From assembly GCF_900112365.1 (NCBI RefSeq), contig NZ_FOLQ01000006.1:248001-312000 (forward strand): a stretch of DNA of 64,000 nt. Reading direction: 5' to 3'. The DNA is from Spirosoma endophyticum (GTDB lineage: Bacteria > Bacteroidota > Bacteroidia > Cytophagales > Spirosomataceae). This document shows positions 18,370-26,743 of the stretch, piece after piece. The translations under genes were made by a program, and so were the position numbers. The notes beneath the pieces are model-generated. The model searched no databases. It was not told the origin of the DNA and saw only the letters and a program-made list of their open reading frames with translations. Each line of letters begins with the position of its first letter. Positions within the stretch are counted from its first letter, which is position 1.

Positions 18370-18909
18370 TTAATTCAAGAATTTCAGGCGTAGCTCGTTT
18401 AATTGATTGCGAATGGAACCATCAATCTGCTGATCGCCCAAACGTAATACATAACCGCCAATAAGTCTGGAATCTATTTTTTCCTCTAACTCAACGGTTT
18501 TACCGCCCGTTTTTTGCAAAACAATCGCCGTAAACTTCTTGCGTAAATCATCTGTCAGCGGCATCGTGGTAACGATAGTTGCCCGTTCAATACTTCTTAG
18601 GGAATTATATTGATTGATGAATTCCGCGGCAACAGAATCCATAATGCCTTCCCGATTTTTATTGGCAATGATCTGAAAAAATGCCATCGTCATCGGATTA
18701 AAACGACTGCTAAAAATTGCTTTTATAACAGCGTTCTTCTTCTCGGCACGAACAATTGGGTTCTTTAACATTAACAACAATGGACGGCTTTGGTCCACTG
18801 TATTTTTAAAGAACACCATGTCTTTATACATCGTCTCGGTCAGGCCTTTTTCCTGCGCCAGGTCTAACAACGACTTAGCGTAGCGAGCAGCAACTGTAGC
18901 GACAGCCAT
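18370..18909 (-). CDS. atpH: F1Fo ATP synthase subunit delta
   Basis: Subunit delta (OSCP) joins the peripheral stalk to the top of F1. Its 179 residues are normal length. The N-terminal VAARYAKSLLDLAQEKG helix and the C-terminal IDSRLIGGYVLRLGDQQIDGSIRNQL motif are diagnostic. It starts 6 bases after the atpF stop, so translation is probably coupled. Unlike many atp operons there is no atpA after it: a terminator follows and then an unrelated convergent gene. Confidence 0.96.
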   Translation of the reverse strand: MAVATVAARYAKSLLDLAQEKGLTETMYKDMVFFKNTVDQSRPLLLMLKNPIVRAEKKNAVIKAIFSSRFNPMTMAFFQIIANKNREGIMDSVAAEFINQYNSLRSIERATIVTTMPLTDDLRKKFTAIVLQKTGGKTVELEEKIDSRLIGGYVLRLGDQQIDGSIRNQLNELRLKFLN

Positions 18910-18915
18910 AATCGG

Positions 18916-19410
18916 TTAGTTTAAGCGTGAATTAGATACCAGATCTGTTACCAGTTTCTCCTGAGCAGATTTATCACTAAGTTCCTTACGAAGAACTTTC
19001 TCAGCAATATCCAGCGAGAGTGTAACGACTTCTTTCTTCATCTGAGCGACCAATGCCTGCCGTTCATTCTGCATTGATTCGCGAGCCTGCTCAAGAATGC
19101 GTTTGCCTTCCGATTCAGCCTTATCGCGCGAATCGGCCAGCATTTTATCGGCAGTTTCTTTCGCTCCACGGAGGATAGCTTCACGCTCGGAACGCGCCTG
19201 AGCCAGTAATTTTTCATTATCGGCCTTTAGGGCTGTCATTTCCAGACGAGTCTTTTCAGCCAGATCAAGAGCACTTTGAATGTTATTTTCGCGTTCGTTC
19301 AGACTTTCTGTGATGGGTTTCCAGGCAAAAGCGCGAAGAATCAGAAACAGGCCGAGGAATACCACCACCTGCCAGAATAATAAGCCAAGATCGGGAGTAA
19401 GTAAATCCAT
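18916..19410 (-). CDS. atpF: F1Fo ATP synthase subunit b
   Basis: Subunit b forms the peripheral stalk. It has 164 residues: a short periplasmic N-terminus, one TM helix (about 8-27; LLFWQVVVFLGLFLILRAFA), then a long charged coiled coil with many Ala/Glu/Lys residues (RSEREAILRGAKETADKMLA). A strong hairpin separates it from atpE upstream; atpH follows after 6 bases. Confidence 0.96.
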   Translation of the reverse strand: MDLLTPDLGLLFWQVVVFLGLFLILRAFAWKPITESLNERENNIQSALDLAEKTRLEMTALKADNEKLLAQARSEREAILRGAKETADKMLADSRDKAESEGKRILEQARESMQNERQALVAQMKKEVVTLSLDIAEKVLRKELSDKSAQEKLVTDLVSNSRLN

Positions 19411-19464
19411 GAGTTTGAATTATGGAGAAGTCAGTGTTAATAGAATACGTATCAATCTTTTGTT

Positions 19465-19510
19465 GGAAAATGTTCGCCCACCGGCAACCCCAAATGGGCG
19501 AACGTTTTCC
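19465..19510 (-). other. Strong intra-operon hairpin between atpE and atpF, no U-tract
   Basis: Arms 19465-19480 and 19495-19510 pair over 16 bp, with one G.T wobble and a 14-base loop. Read leftward, the hairpin is followed by AACAAAAGATTG and not by a T run, so it is not a canonical terminator. Its place just after the c-subunit gene suggests a 3' stabiliser, processing site or partial block, which would favour atpBE over atpFH. The position and pairing are seen; the role is inferred. Confidence 0.7.
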
Positions 19511-19574
19511 AGGAAACGGGTGAGTAGTGACGCCAGCACCTAATGCAACCAGCCTACTCAAACTTAGCGTCTGC

Positions 19575-19850
<276 letters not shown>

Positions 19851-19917
19851 TTATTAGTGAAACAAAAGATTGCAACTTAAACACCATCAACTAAGCTAAT
19901 CAGTTGATAGATACCGA

Positions 19918-21039
19918 TTAACCTAATTCTGACGTAGTACCCTCATAACCGATACCGTGATCAGCTTCGTGGTGATCTTCTACTGCGCTGCCGATATACA
20001 TAGCCGTGAGCAGTGTGAAGATGAACGCCTGAAGAAATGCCACCAGCAACTCGATTAGATTAAGAAACAGGGTAAAGAACAGAACAACCGGGCTAATAGC
20101 GATACTGGTTGTCATACCACCCATGTGGTTGGCCATGAAAATAAGTCCCAGCAAACTCAAAATAATAATGTGACCAGCCGTGATGTTGGCGAATAATCGA
20201 ATCATGAGCGATAAGGGCTTCATGAAAACGCCTATAATCTCTACCGGAACCATAATTGGAAGCAAGGCAATCGGAACTCCTGTTGGCTTCAGAATGTGGA
20301 GCCAGTAATGCTTATTCCCGCTGAACGTAACGATCAGGAACGTAATAACAGCCAGCACCAGGGTAACCGTGATATTTCCCGTCAGATTGGCCGCGCCTGG
20401 CAACAAGCCCAGCAGGTTATTAACCAGAATGAAGAAGAACAACGTCAACAAATAAGGCAGGAACTTCGTGTATTTAGGACCAATGCTCGGCTTGGCAATC
20501 TCGTCGCGGACGAACAGGATTATCGGCTCAAGCAACGACTGTATACCTGATGGTGCTTTGCCCTTGTTTTTAGCATATCCGCGACTGACGGCTGGAAATA
20601 GCAGCAGCATAATAATAGCACTCAATAACAGCGACGCTACGTTCTTAGTAATGGAGAAGTTATAAAACTTAGCTTCATGATCAACAGCTCCGGCTTCCGT
20701 GACGCGGTGAATTTTACCGTGCTCATTCTTATACCCGTTGTAAACCTGTTCGTGAGCTAGCCGTGATGACGAAAACACTTCAAGTCCCCGATCTTTCGAG
20801 TAAAGAATTACGGGCAGCGGAATGGTAAAGCCGTGTGCAAGCTCCCATCCGTGATCATCTTTAATGTGGTGCATGATCATGTCACCCACATTAAATTTTC
20901 CCTTTTCAGCATGTGCCTCGCCTTCTTGCTTGGCGGGCGTTTCACCCTCGTGGTTATGCTCCTGTGCCTGTGCACCAACTAACGAACTCAAAATGAGAGC
21001 CGTTATCAATAAAAACTTATTAATTGAAGAACGCATCAT
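19918..21039 (-). CDS. atpB: F1Fo ATP synthase subunit a
   Basis: Subunit a forms the proton half-channels. I choose ATG at 21039 (MMRSSINKF...), giving 373 residues. The frame is open further upstream, but that stretch overlaps the preceding gene, and the chosen start begins a good Sec signal (ending VGAQAQ). A His/Glu-rich periplasmic extension (HNHEGETPAKQEGEAHAEKG) follows, typical of Bacteroidetes a subunits. The essential Arg is in SLMIRLFANITAGH. The C-terminus has paired helices and a DHHEADHG tail. atpE follows 73 bases downstream. Confidence 0.95.
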   Translation of the reverse strand: MMRSSINKFLLITALILSSLVGAQAQEHNHEGETPAKQEGEAHAEKGKFNVGDMIMHHIKDDHGWELAHGFTIPLPVILYSKDRGLEVFSSSRLAHEQVYNGYKNEHGKIHRVTEAGAVDHEAKFYNFSITKNVASLLLSAIIMLLLFPAVSRGYAKNKGKAPSGIQSLLEPIILFVRDEIAKPSIGPKYTKFLPYLLTLFFFILVNNLLGLLPGAANLTGNITVTLVLAVITFLIVTFSGNKHYWLHILKPTGVPIALLPIMVPVEIIGVFMKPLSLMIRLFANITAGHIIILSLLGLIFMANHMGGMTTSIAISPVVLFFTLFLNLIELLVAFLQAFIFTLLTAMYIGSAVEDHHEADHGIGYEGTTSELG

Positions 21040-21058
21040 ATGATGTGACAGATCCTTT

Positions 21059-21421
21059 TTACGAATCGCGTCGCAAGTTACGAGTAACGCCCCAAATCTC
21101 AAAACCTGTGTAGAATATATATAGTACAAGAAAGTCCAAAGCGAAGGTTCGCTGATGATCAATATGCTGAAATAGAAAAAAACCAATGAAAGCCAGTCCC
21201 AAAATCAGACGAGCGGCTGTTGCGGCCAGGTAGAGTGGGATCAATCGCTCCCGATTACCCTGTAAACCAGTCTCTACCAACCGTTGTGTTAGAAATGAGA
21301 CGCTGAAAAAGAAGATTAGTAAAATCTTCCAGCTAGGGTGCAACCAAGTCGCAACAAAATATTGTTCGGCTACGAAAAATACAATTGTTAATATGATGGT
21401 AAATAAGAATATACGGAGCAT
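21059..21421 (-). CDS. AtpI-like four-TM membrane protein of the atp operon
   Basis: A 120-residue protein with four predicted membrane segments (about 3-23, 32-46, 65-85, 94-112) and few charges apart from a RNRERL-type loop. Size, topology and place between atpZ and atpB match the poorly conserved AtpI/UncI-like genes that start many atp operons and assist c-ring or complex assembly. I see no motif proving homology, so the name rests on context. It ends about 20 bases before the chosen atpB start. Confidence 0.6.
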   Translation of the reverse strand: MLRIFLFTIILTIVFFVAEQYFVATWLHPSWKILLIFFFSVSFLTQRLVETGLQGNRERLIPLYLAATAARLILGLAFIGFFLFQHIDHQRTFALDFLVLYIFYTGFEIWGVTRNLRRDS

Positions 21422-21488
21422 GGCAAGTGGCTTTCAGGCAATAGTTGTCCATTAAAATCAACAGGTTAGATCTGCAACCTTTGACAAA

Positions 21489-21764
21489 CTATTTTTTCGT
21501 AAGCTGACGAATGAACAGATAAAGCGATGCCCCGATTGCCGTTAAGGACAAAACAATAGTCCACACAGGGCGATGATTATTTTGCCATTGGTCCAACTTC
21601 ATTCCTGCCCACACGCCTAAGCCAATAGTACCGAGCATTTGAAAAGCAATACCACTGAACTGAACAAACGACGTACTTTTTTCGGTTGCCTTCTTGATAG
21701 GATCATTGTCCCGAACTGGCTTGTTCGGTACGTTTTGATTGGATTGTTCAGGGTCGTTTTCCAT
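21489..21764 (-). CDS. atpZ: AtpZ-like protein, first gene of the atp operon
   Basis: Small two-TM protein of the AtpZ/AtpI family. The N-terminus is hydrophilic (MENDPEQSNQNVPNK...). The segments FSGIAFQMLGTIGLGVWAGMKLD (conserved Gly-rich first helix ending in an Asp) and VWTIVLSLTAIGASLYLFIRQL follow. I choose ATG at 21764 (91 residues). ATG at 21782 would add six residues (MLLFSS) and cannot be excluded. AtpZ-type proteins are reported as assembly or Mg2+/Ca2+-handling accessories of F1Fo. Divergent from porW. Confidence 0.75.
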   Translation of the reverse strand: MENDPEQSNQNVPNKPVRDNDPIKKATEKSTSFVQFSGIAFQMLGTIGLGVWAGMKLDQWQNNHRPVWTIVLSLTAIGASLYLFIRQLTKK

Positions 21765-21880
21765 AGAACTAAAAAGCAGCATGCAATATGTGGGGCAAAA
21801 TTCGTTAATTTGGCCTTACGTTCTATATTGTCAAGTCGGCTCTGAACGTTTTAGTACGAGTGATTACGCGTTATTTCCGA

Positions 21881-24142
21881 ATGTCCTGCAATTTACGTAA
21901 CCATCTGTTCTTATTGCTTACGGTCTTTGTTTCACTGACCGGCGGACTGGTTTCGTGTTCTCAATACAGCACTAAACCGATCAGCAAAGGATACCACAAT
22001 CTGAATGCACATTTCAATGCGTATGTGATTGCCCGTGACCAGATTGATCTTGCTGAGCAGACACTGTTTAAAACCAGGCAGGAAAACTATAGCCATCTAT
22101 TACCCATTCTATTACCAATTGATTCAATGCGCATTCAATCGGTAAAGCCTCAGTTAGATGACGCCATTAAGAAAGCATCCCTCATTCCCGAACGCCATCA
22201 GAATAGCAAGTGGCTCGACAATGCCTATGTTCTTATCGGCCGGGCGAGATTGCTGAAGCAGGATTTGCCGAATGCGATTGAGGTCTTCAAATACGTAAAT
22301 ACAAAGGGTAGCGACGAAAACGACAAACACACGGCGCTAGTGGGTTTGATGCGGGCTTACGTTGAAACGAGTGATTTTACGAACGCATTGAACGTAGCGG
22401 AATACCTGCGTACACAACCGTTGGACAAGAATAATACCCGGGACTTCTACTTAACGAAAGCCTATCTTCATGAACGTCAGGGCGAATATATAACGGCCGT
22501 TGGTATTTTAGAGGCCACCTTCCCCGTTCTGAAAAAGAATGAAGCGACCGCCCGATTACACCTGATTGCCGGCCAGCTTTATGATCTGATAGGTCAGCCA
22601 GCAAAAGCGGTTGACCATTATCGCCAGGTATTAAAGTCGCAACCTACCTATGATCTCTCTTTTTATGCGAACTTATTCGCCATTCAAAGCAATGGTTTGA
22701 CGGGTGATCAAAAGAAAATGGCGCAATCAGCAGAAACGTTTGACAATATGCTGAACGACCGTAAGAATACCGACCTGAAAGATAAGATCTATTTTACAAT
22801 GGGTTTGCTCGAAGCCCGTAGCGGTCGGATCGATCAGGCAATTAAATATTACAGCCAGTCTATTCAGGCAGCGGGTGTTAATAAAGAGCAAGTGCCCTAT
22901 ACGTATCTGGAAATAGGAAAACTGTATTTTGAGAAGAAAACCGATTATTCCAAAGCAAAAGTATATTACGATAGTGCACTCACGTTGCTTCCCAAGCAAT
23001 CCCCCGAATACACAGCGTTGCTAAATCGAAAAAATACGCTGGATGAATTCGTGCAATACAAAACTACCATCCGAACCGATGATAGCCTGCTACATATGGC
23101 ACAGATGGACCCGGCTGCACTCGACAAACTACTGAACAAGGTTATTGATCAGCAGGATAAAGAAGCTAAAGACCAAGCGCTTGCCGCACAGAAAGCTACA
23201 GAACTGGCATCGAAAGGCGGGCCAGCTTCCGTAGCGGGAGCCACTAATTCTAATCTGCAACCGTCCGAACGTTGGGTTCTATACAATCCCGTAGCCCTAA
23301 GTCAGGGACGGCAGGAATTTTCAGTGCGTTGGGGTAACCGCCTTCTTGAAGACAACTGGCGACGTAGCAATAAGGAAGCCTCGGAGTCGATAGCTAATGT
23401 AAACAGCCCGATCAACGGAAGCGTACCCGCCAATGCGGTGAATCCGAATGCACCGCTACAGCCTCAACTGGATACACCTACCGCAACAACTGCTACTACA
23501 GGTCTCGTTGCTGGGCAAAAGACCAGGAAAGATGCCATGATGGCAAAAATCCCGTTTACGATAGAAGCACAGACACAAGCAAATCAGCGGATTGAGAATG
23601 CCCTATACAAATTAGGCAAACTATACAAATTTCAACTCAATCAGCCTGCAGATGCCATTCCTACGTTTGAACAACTATTGACGCGATACCCAAATACGCT
23701 TCAAAAACCAGAGGTGTACTATCTCCTCCACCTCTCGAATGACCAATTGAGCAAATCATCTGCCTGGAAAGATAAACTGGTTACCGAGTATCCAAATTCA
23801 TCTTATGCCCGTTTAATTGGCCGATTAGCTGCCACTGCTCCGACAACAAATTCTGAAGCGCAGGCCCAGAAAACATACACCGCTATTTACGAACTTTATA
23901 AAGACAATAAGTCAACCGAGGCATTAGCCCAGGCAGAAACGGCCCTGAGTAGTTTAGCCGGCACGCAATTAGAAGATAAATTAGCGCTGCTACGTGTCAT
24001 GCTGTTGGGCAAAGTCAAAAGCGTCGATGAATACCGGCAGGCACTGGCTGACTTTGTGCGCGATTACCCAGCTAGCCAGTTAGTGCCAAGGGCAAAAGAA
24101 ATGCAGATTGCGGCCGACCAAACGACGGCAAAACGAAAATAA
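21881..24142 (+). CDS. porW: TPR lipoprotein of the type IX secretion system (PorW/SprE-like)
   Basis: PorW (P. gingivalis) and SprE (Flavobacterium) are TPR lipoproteins needed for type IX secretion and gliding. The ATG at 21881 gives 753 residues with a lipobox (LVSCSQYSTK); a GTG 21 bases upstream is less likely. After the lipid cysteine, KGYHNLNAHFNAYVIARDQID fits the hallmark YHNLxAxYN of the family. TPR-like helices span about 80-400, a low-complexity Ala/Pro/Thr linker about 450-560, and a second TPR set the C-terminal 200 residues. The gldKLMN/porP cluster lies 4.5 kb away on the other strand. Divergent from the atp operon. Confidence 0.8.
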   Translation: MSCNLRNHLFLLLTVFVSLTGGLVSCSQYSTKPISKGYHNLNAHFNAYVIARDQIDLAEQTLFKTRQENYSHLLPILLPIDSMRIQSVKPQLDDAIKKASLIPERHQNSKWLDNAYVLIGRARLLKQDLPNAIEVFKYVNTKGSDENDKHTALVGLMRAYVETSDFTNALNVAEYLRTQPLDKNNTRDFYLTKAYLHERQGEYITAVGILEATFPVLKKNEATARLHLIAGQLYDLIGQPAKAVDHYRQVLKSQPTYDLSFYANLFAIQSNGLTGDQKKMAQSAETFDNMLNDRKNTDLKDKIYFTMGLLEARSGRIDQAIKYYSQSIQAAGVNKEQVPYTYLEIGKLYFEKKTDYSKAKVYYDSALTLLPKQSPEYTALLNRKNTLDEFVQYKTTIRTDDSLLHMAQMDPAALDKLLNKVIDQQDKEAKDQALAAQKATELASKGGPASVAGATNSNLQPSERWVLYNPVALSQGRQEFSVRWGNRLLEDNWRRSNKEASESIANVNSPINGSVPANAVNPNAPLQPQLDTPTATTATTGLVAGQKTRKDAMMAKIPFTIEAQTQANQRIENALYKLGKLYKFQLNQPADAIPTFEQLLTRYPNTLQKPEVYYLLHLSNDQLSKSSAWKDKLVTEYPNSSYARLIGRLAATAPTTNSEAQAQKTYTAIYELYKDNKSTEALAQAETALSSLAGTQLEDKLALLRVMLLGKVKSVDEYRQALADFVRDYPASQLVPRAKEMQIAADQTTAKRK

Positions 24143-24143
24143 A

Positions 24144-24236
24144 GTTGGGTTTACAGTTTATAGTTTTAGGTTTACAACGTTCCGTAAATCTTGTCTTAGC
24201 TTCCGAAAACCATACGCTGAAACCATAATCCCAAAC
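24144..24236. repeat. Degenerate word-repeat palindrome (TTTACAGTTTATAGTTTTAGG type)
   Basis: Just after porW the sequence is a loose tandem of TTTA(C/T)AG words (24144-24175). About 30 bases on, the other side carries complementary AAAACCATA/AAACCATAATCCCAAAC words (24204-24236). The pairing is imperfect. The same word family recurs at 35734-35820. Confidence 0.4.
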
Positions 24237-24243
24237 ACCTGTA

Positions 24244-26601
24244 ATGTTTGAACTTGCTCCCGGTCCCTACCGGAACATAATCCGAAATCTCTGGCGATTA
24301 TCGCTGCTTGGCGTTGCCTTGTTGGTTCTCTATATCGTAGCCGTCAGTTATAACTTTTTGTGGCTTTTTGGCGGCATGCCAAGTTTGAAAGCGCTTGAAA
24401 ACCCGAAAAGTGAAGAAGCCTCCGAAGTATACACAGCCGATAGCCAACTGTTGGGAAAGTACTACGTTGAAAACCGAACGCCCATTGAAATTTCGCAAGT
24501 GTCGCCCAACGTTACATCGGCTCTACTGGCTACCGAAGATGCTCGTTTCATCAAACACTCTGGCATCGACCCCCGGTCGCTGTTTAGGGCTGTTAGTGGC
24601 TTCCTGACGTTCAAAGACGCGTCAAGTTCAGGAGGTGGCAGTACGCTTACCCAGCAAACAGCCAAGAACCTGTTTGATACCCGGCAGGAAGAACTGCGTG
24701 GCGTATTGGGACATATTCCCATTATCAGTCTTGTCATTGCAAAAACCAAAGAGTGGATTCTGGCCGTACGTTTGGAACGAAACTATACCAAACAGGAGGT
24801 GATGATGATGTACCTCAACACGGTTTCTTTCGGAAACAATACGTATGGTATCAAGACGGCAGCAAAAACCTATTTTAGCAAGGAGCCTTGGAATTTGACC
24901 GTGGAAGAAGCAGCTTTGCTGGTGGGTATGCTTAAAAATCCGACCTTTTACAATCCGCGTCTGTTTGAAGAACGTACCAGAGACCGACGGAACGTAGTGT
25001 TAGGGCAGATGAAAAAGTACAAGTTTTTGACCAACGATCAATTCACTACGTATAAGAATAAGCCATTAAAACTGGACTTCAGCGTTGAGAATCAGAATAC
25101 AGGCATGGCGGCTTATTTTCGGTCAGTAATTAAAGAGGATATTAAACGGTGGATTAAGCAGTATAACGAAGAAAATACAGGTTCTGAACTGGACCTGTAT
25201 ACGAGTGGTCTAAAAATTTACACGACTATCGACTCCCGTATGCAGGCTTACGCCGAAGAAGCCGTTATGGCCAATATGCGTGATCAGCAGAAAAAGTTTT
25301 ATGAGCACTGGCGCGGACGTAACCCGTGGGTGCAAAAAGACCCACGAACGAAGAAATACGTCGAAATTCCAGGCTTTATTGAGTCTGTTGCTCGTCGTAC
25401 CACTCGTTACAAGCAATTGAAAGCCGCTTACGGCAACGATGAGAAGGCTATCTGGCAGGAGATGCGCAAACCCGTCAAAATGAAGGTTTTCGTATACGGC
25501 GGCCGGCGTAACGAGAAAGATACAACAATGAGTTCGCTAGATTCCATCAAGTATTATAAACGCTTACTTAACACCGGTTTTATGTCGATGGACCCGCGCT
25601 CTGGTTACGTAAAAGCATGGGTTGGTGGTATCAACTTCAAACACATGAAGTTTGACCACGTTCGCCAAAGCCGACGTCAGCCGGGATCGACGTTTAAGCC
25701 ATTCGTTTATTTAACCGCTATGGATCAGGGCTTTGTGACACCCTGTAGCCATGTTGTCGACCAGCCGACAGTATTTGCCCATGGAGAGGATAATAATGGC
25801 GGGCCGCCTTGGATGCCAAAAAATTCGAATGGCAAATATAGTTTCCGAAGTTTGTCGTTACGAGAAGCATTAGGCCAATCCATTAATACGGTAAGCGCTC
25901 AGTTGATCAAAAAAACCCGTGCCGCAACGGTCATTAAATATGCGCACGACATGGGAATCGAAAGCAAAGATCTACCCAATAACCCAACACTGTGCCTGGG
26001 AACTGGCGACGTGTCAGTGTATGAGATGGTGGCTGCTTACTGTGCTTTCGCGAATGGCGGTATGCGCGTTCGACCGATGGTAATCTGGCAAATTAAAGAC
26101 AAAAACGGCAACGTGTTAAAGCAATTCCACCCAGATGCCAACCAGGTTATTAGTGCCAACCGCGCCTACGAAATGTTGCATCTCATGCGGGGAGCTGTTG
26201 AAGAACCAAGCGGTACAGCCCAACGGCTACGGACGCAATACAAACTACTGGACGGCGGTAATGAGATTGCGGCTAAAACTGGTACTACGTCGAATTATTC
26301 CGATGCCTGGTTCATGGGCATGACGCAGCACCTGGTTTCGGGCCTATGGGTTGGTGGCGATGACCGACCGATTCACTTTCGCACGATTGAATTAGGGCAA
26401 GGTGGTCGACAAGCTATGCCTGCCTGGGCCATGTATATGCAAAAAATATACAAAGATCCTACATTGACCAGCTATCGACCGGAACCGTTCCGCAAGCCTA
26501 ATAACTTCAAAATTGATTGTGGTGGATATCATATTGACTCTTCTCAACGGTATATTCCACCTAAGGTTGTACCCGAAGACGAAGAAGAAATTTTGCAATA
26601 A
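24244..26601 (+). CDS. Class A penicillin-binding protein (PBP1A type)
   Basis: Bifunctional peptidoglycan synthase, 785 residues. One N-terminal TM helix (about 17-37) is followed by a GT51 glycosyltransferase domain with ATEDARFIKHSGID (catalytic Glu) and GGSTLTQQTAKNLF. The transpeptidase domain carries SxxK in RRQPGSTFKPFVY, SxN in GQSINTVSAQ and KTGTT near 680. It lacks the long C-terminal extension of some orthologues and ends in an acidic EDEEEILQ tail. It starts 101 bases after porW and is followed at once by a strong terminator. Confidence 0.95.
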   Translation: MFELAPGPYRNIIRNLWRLSLLGVALLVLYIVAVSYNFLWLFGGMPSLKALENPKSEEASEVYTADSQLLGKYYVENRTPIEISQVSPNVTSALLATEDARFIKHSGIDPRSLFRAVSGFLTFKDASSSGGGSTLTQQTAKNLFDTRQEELRGVLGHIPIISLVIAKTKEWILAVRLERNYTKQEVMMMYLNTVSFGNNTYGIKTAAKTYFSKEPWNLTVEEAALLVGMLKNPTFYNPRLFEERTRDRRNVVLGQMKKYKFLTNDQFTTYKNKPLKLDFSVENQNTGMAAYFRSVIKEDIKRWIKQYNEENTGSELDLYTSGLKIYTTIDSRMQAYAEEAVMANMRDQQKKFYEHWRGRNPWVQKDPRTKKYVEIPGFIESVARRTTRYKQLKAAYGNDEKAIWQEMRKPVKMKVFVYGGRRNEKDTTMSSLDSIKYYKRLLNTGFMSMDPRSGYVKAWVGGINFKHMKFDHVRQSRRQPGSTFKPFVYLTAMDQGFVTPCSHVVDQPTVFAHGEDNNGGPPWMPKNSNGKYSFRSLSLREALGQSINTVSAQLIKKTRAATVIKYAHDMGIESKDLPNNPTLCLGTGDVSVYEMVAAYCAFANGGMRVRPMVIWQIKDKNGNVLKQFHPDANQVISANRAYEMLHLMRGAVEEPSGTAQRLRTQYKLLDGGNEIAAKTGTTSNYSDAWFMGMTQHLVSGLWVGGDDRPIHFRTIELGQGGRQAMPAWAMYMQKIYKDPTLTSYRPEPFRKPNNFKIDCGGYHIDSSQRYIPPKVVPEDEEEILQ

Positions 26602-26606
26602 AACAT

Positions 26607-26638
26607 AAAAAAAGCCAGCAAGAATGCTGGCTTTTTTT
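26607..26638 (+). terminator. Rho-independent terminator after the class A PBP gene
   Basis: A perfect 14-bp stem (26607-26620 with 26625-26638), A7-GCCAGCA / TGCTGGC-T7, with a 4-base loop. The symmetrical A and T tracts could stop transcription from both sides. Confidence 0.92.
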
Positions 26639-26743
26639 ATGTAAATAATCAGGCAACCTTTAGCCAGAATAGGTTGTTTTGTAATACCGACCATCGGTAA
26701 CGACCGCATATCAATCAGCTGATCATTTTGGTCGGCATACAGC

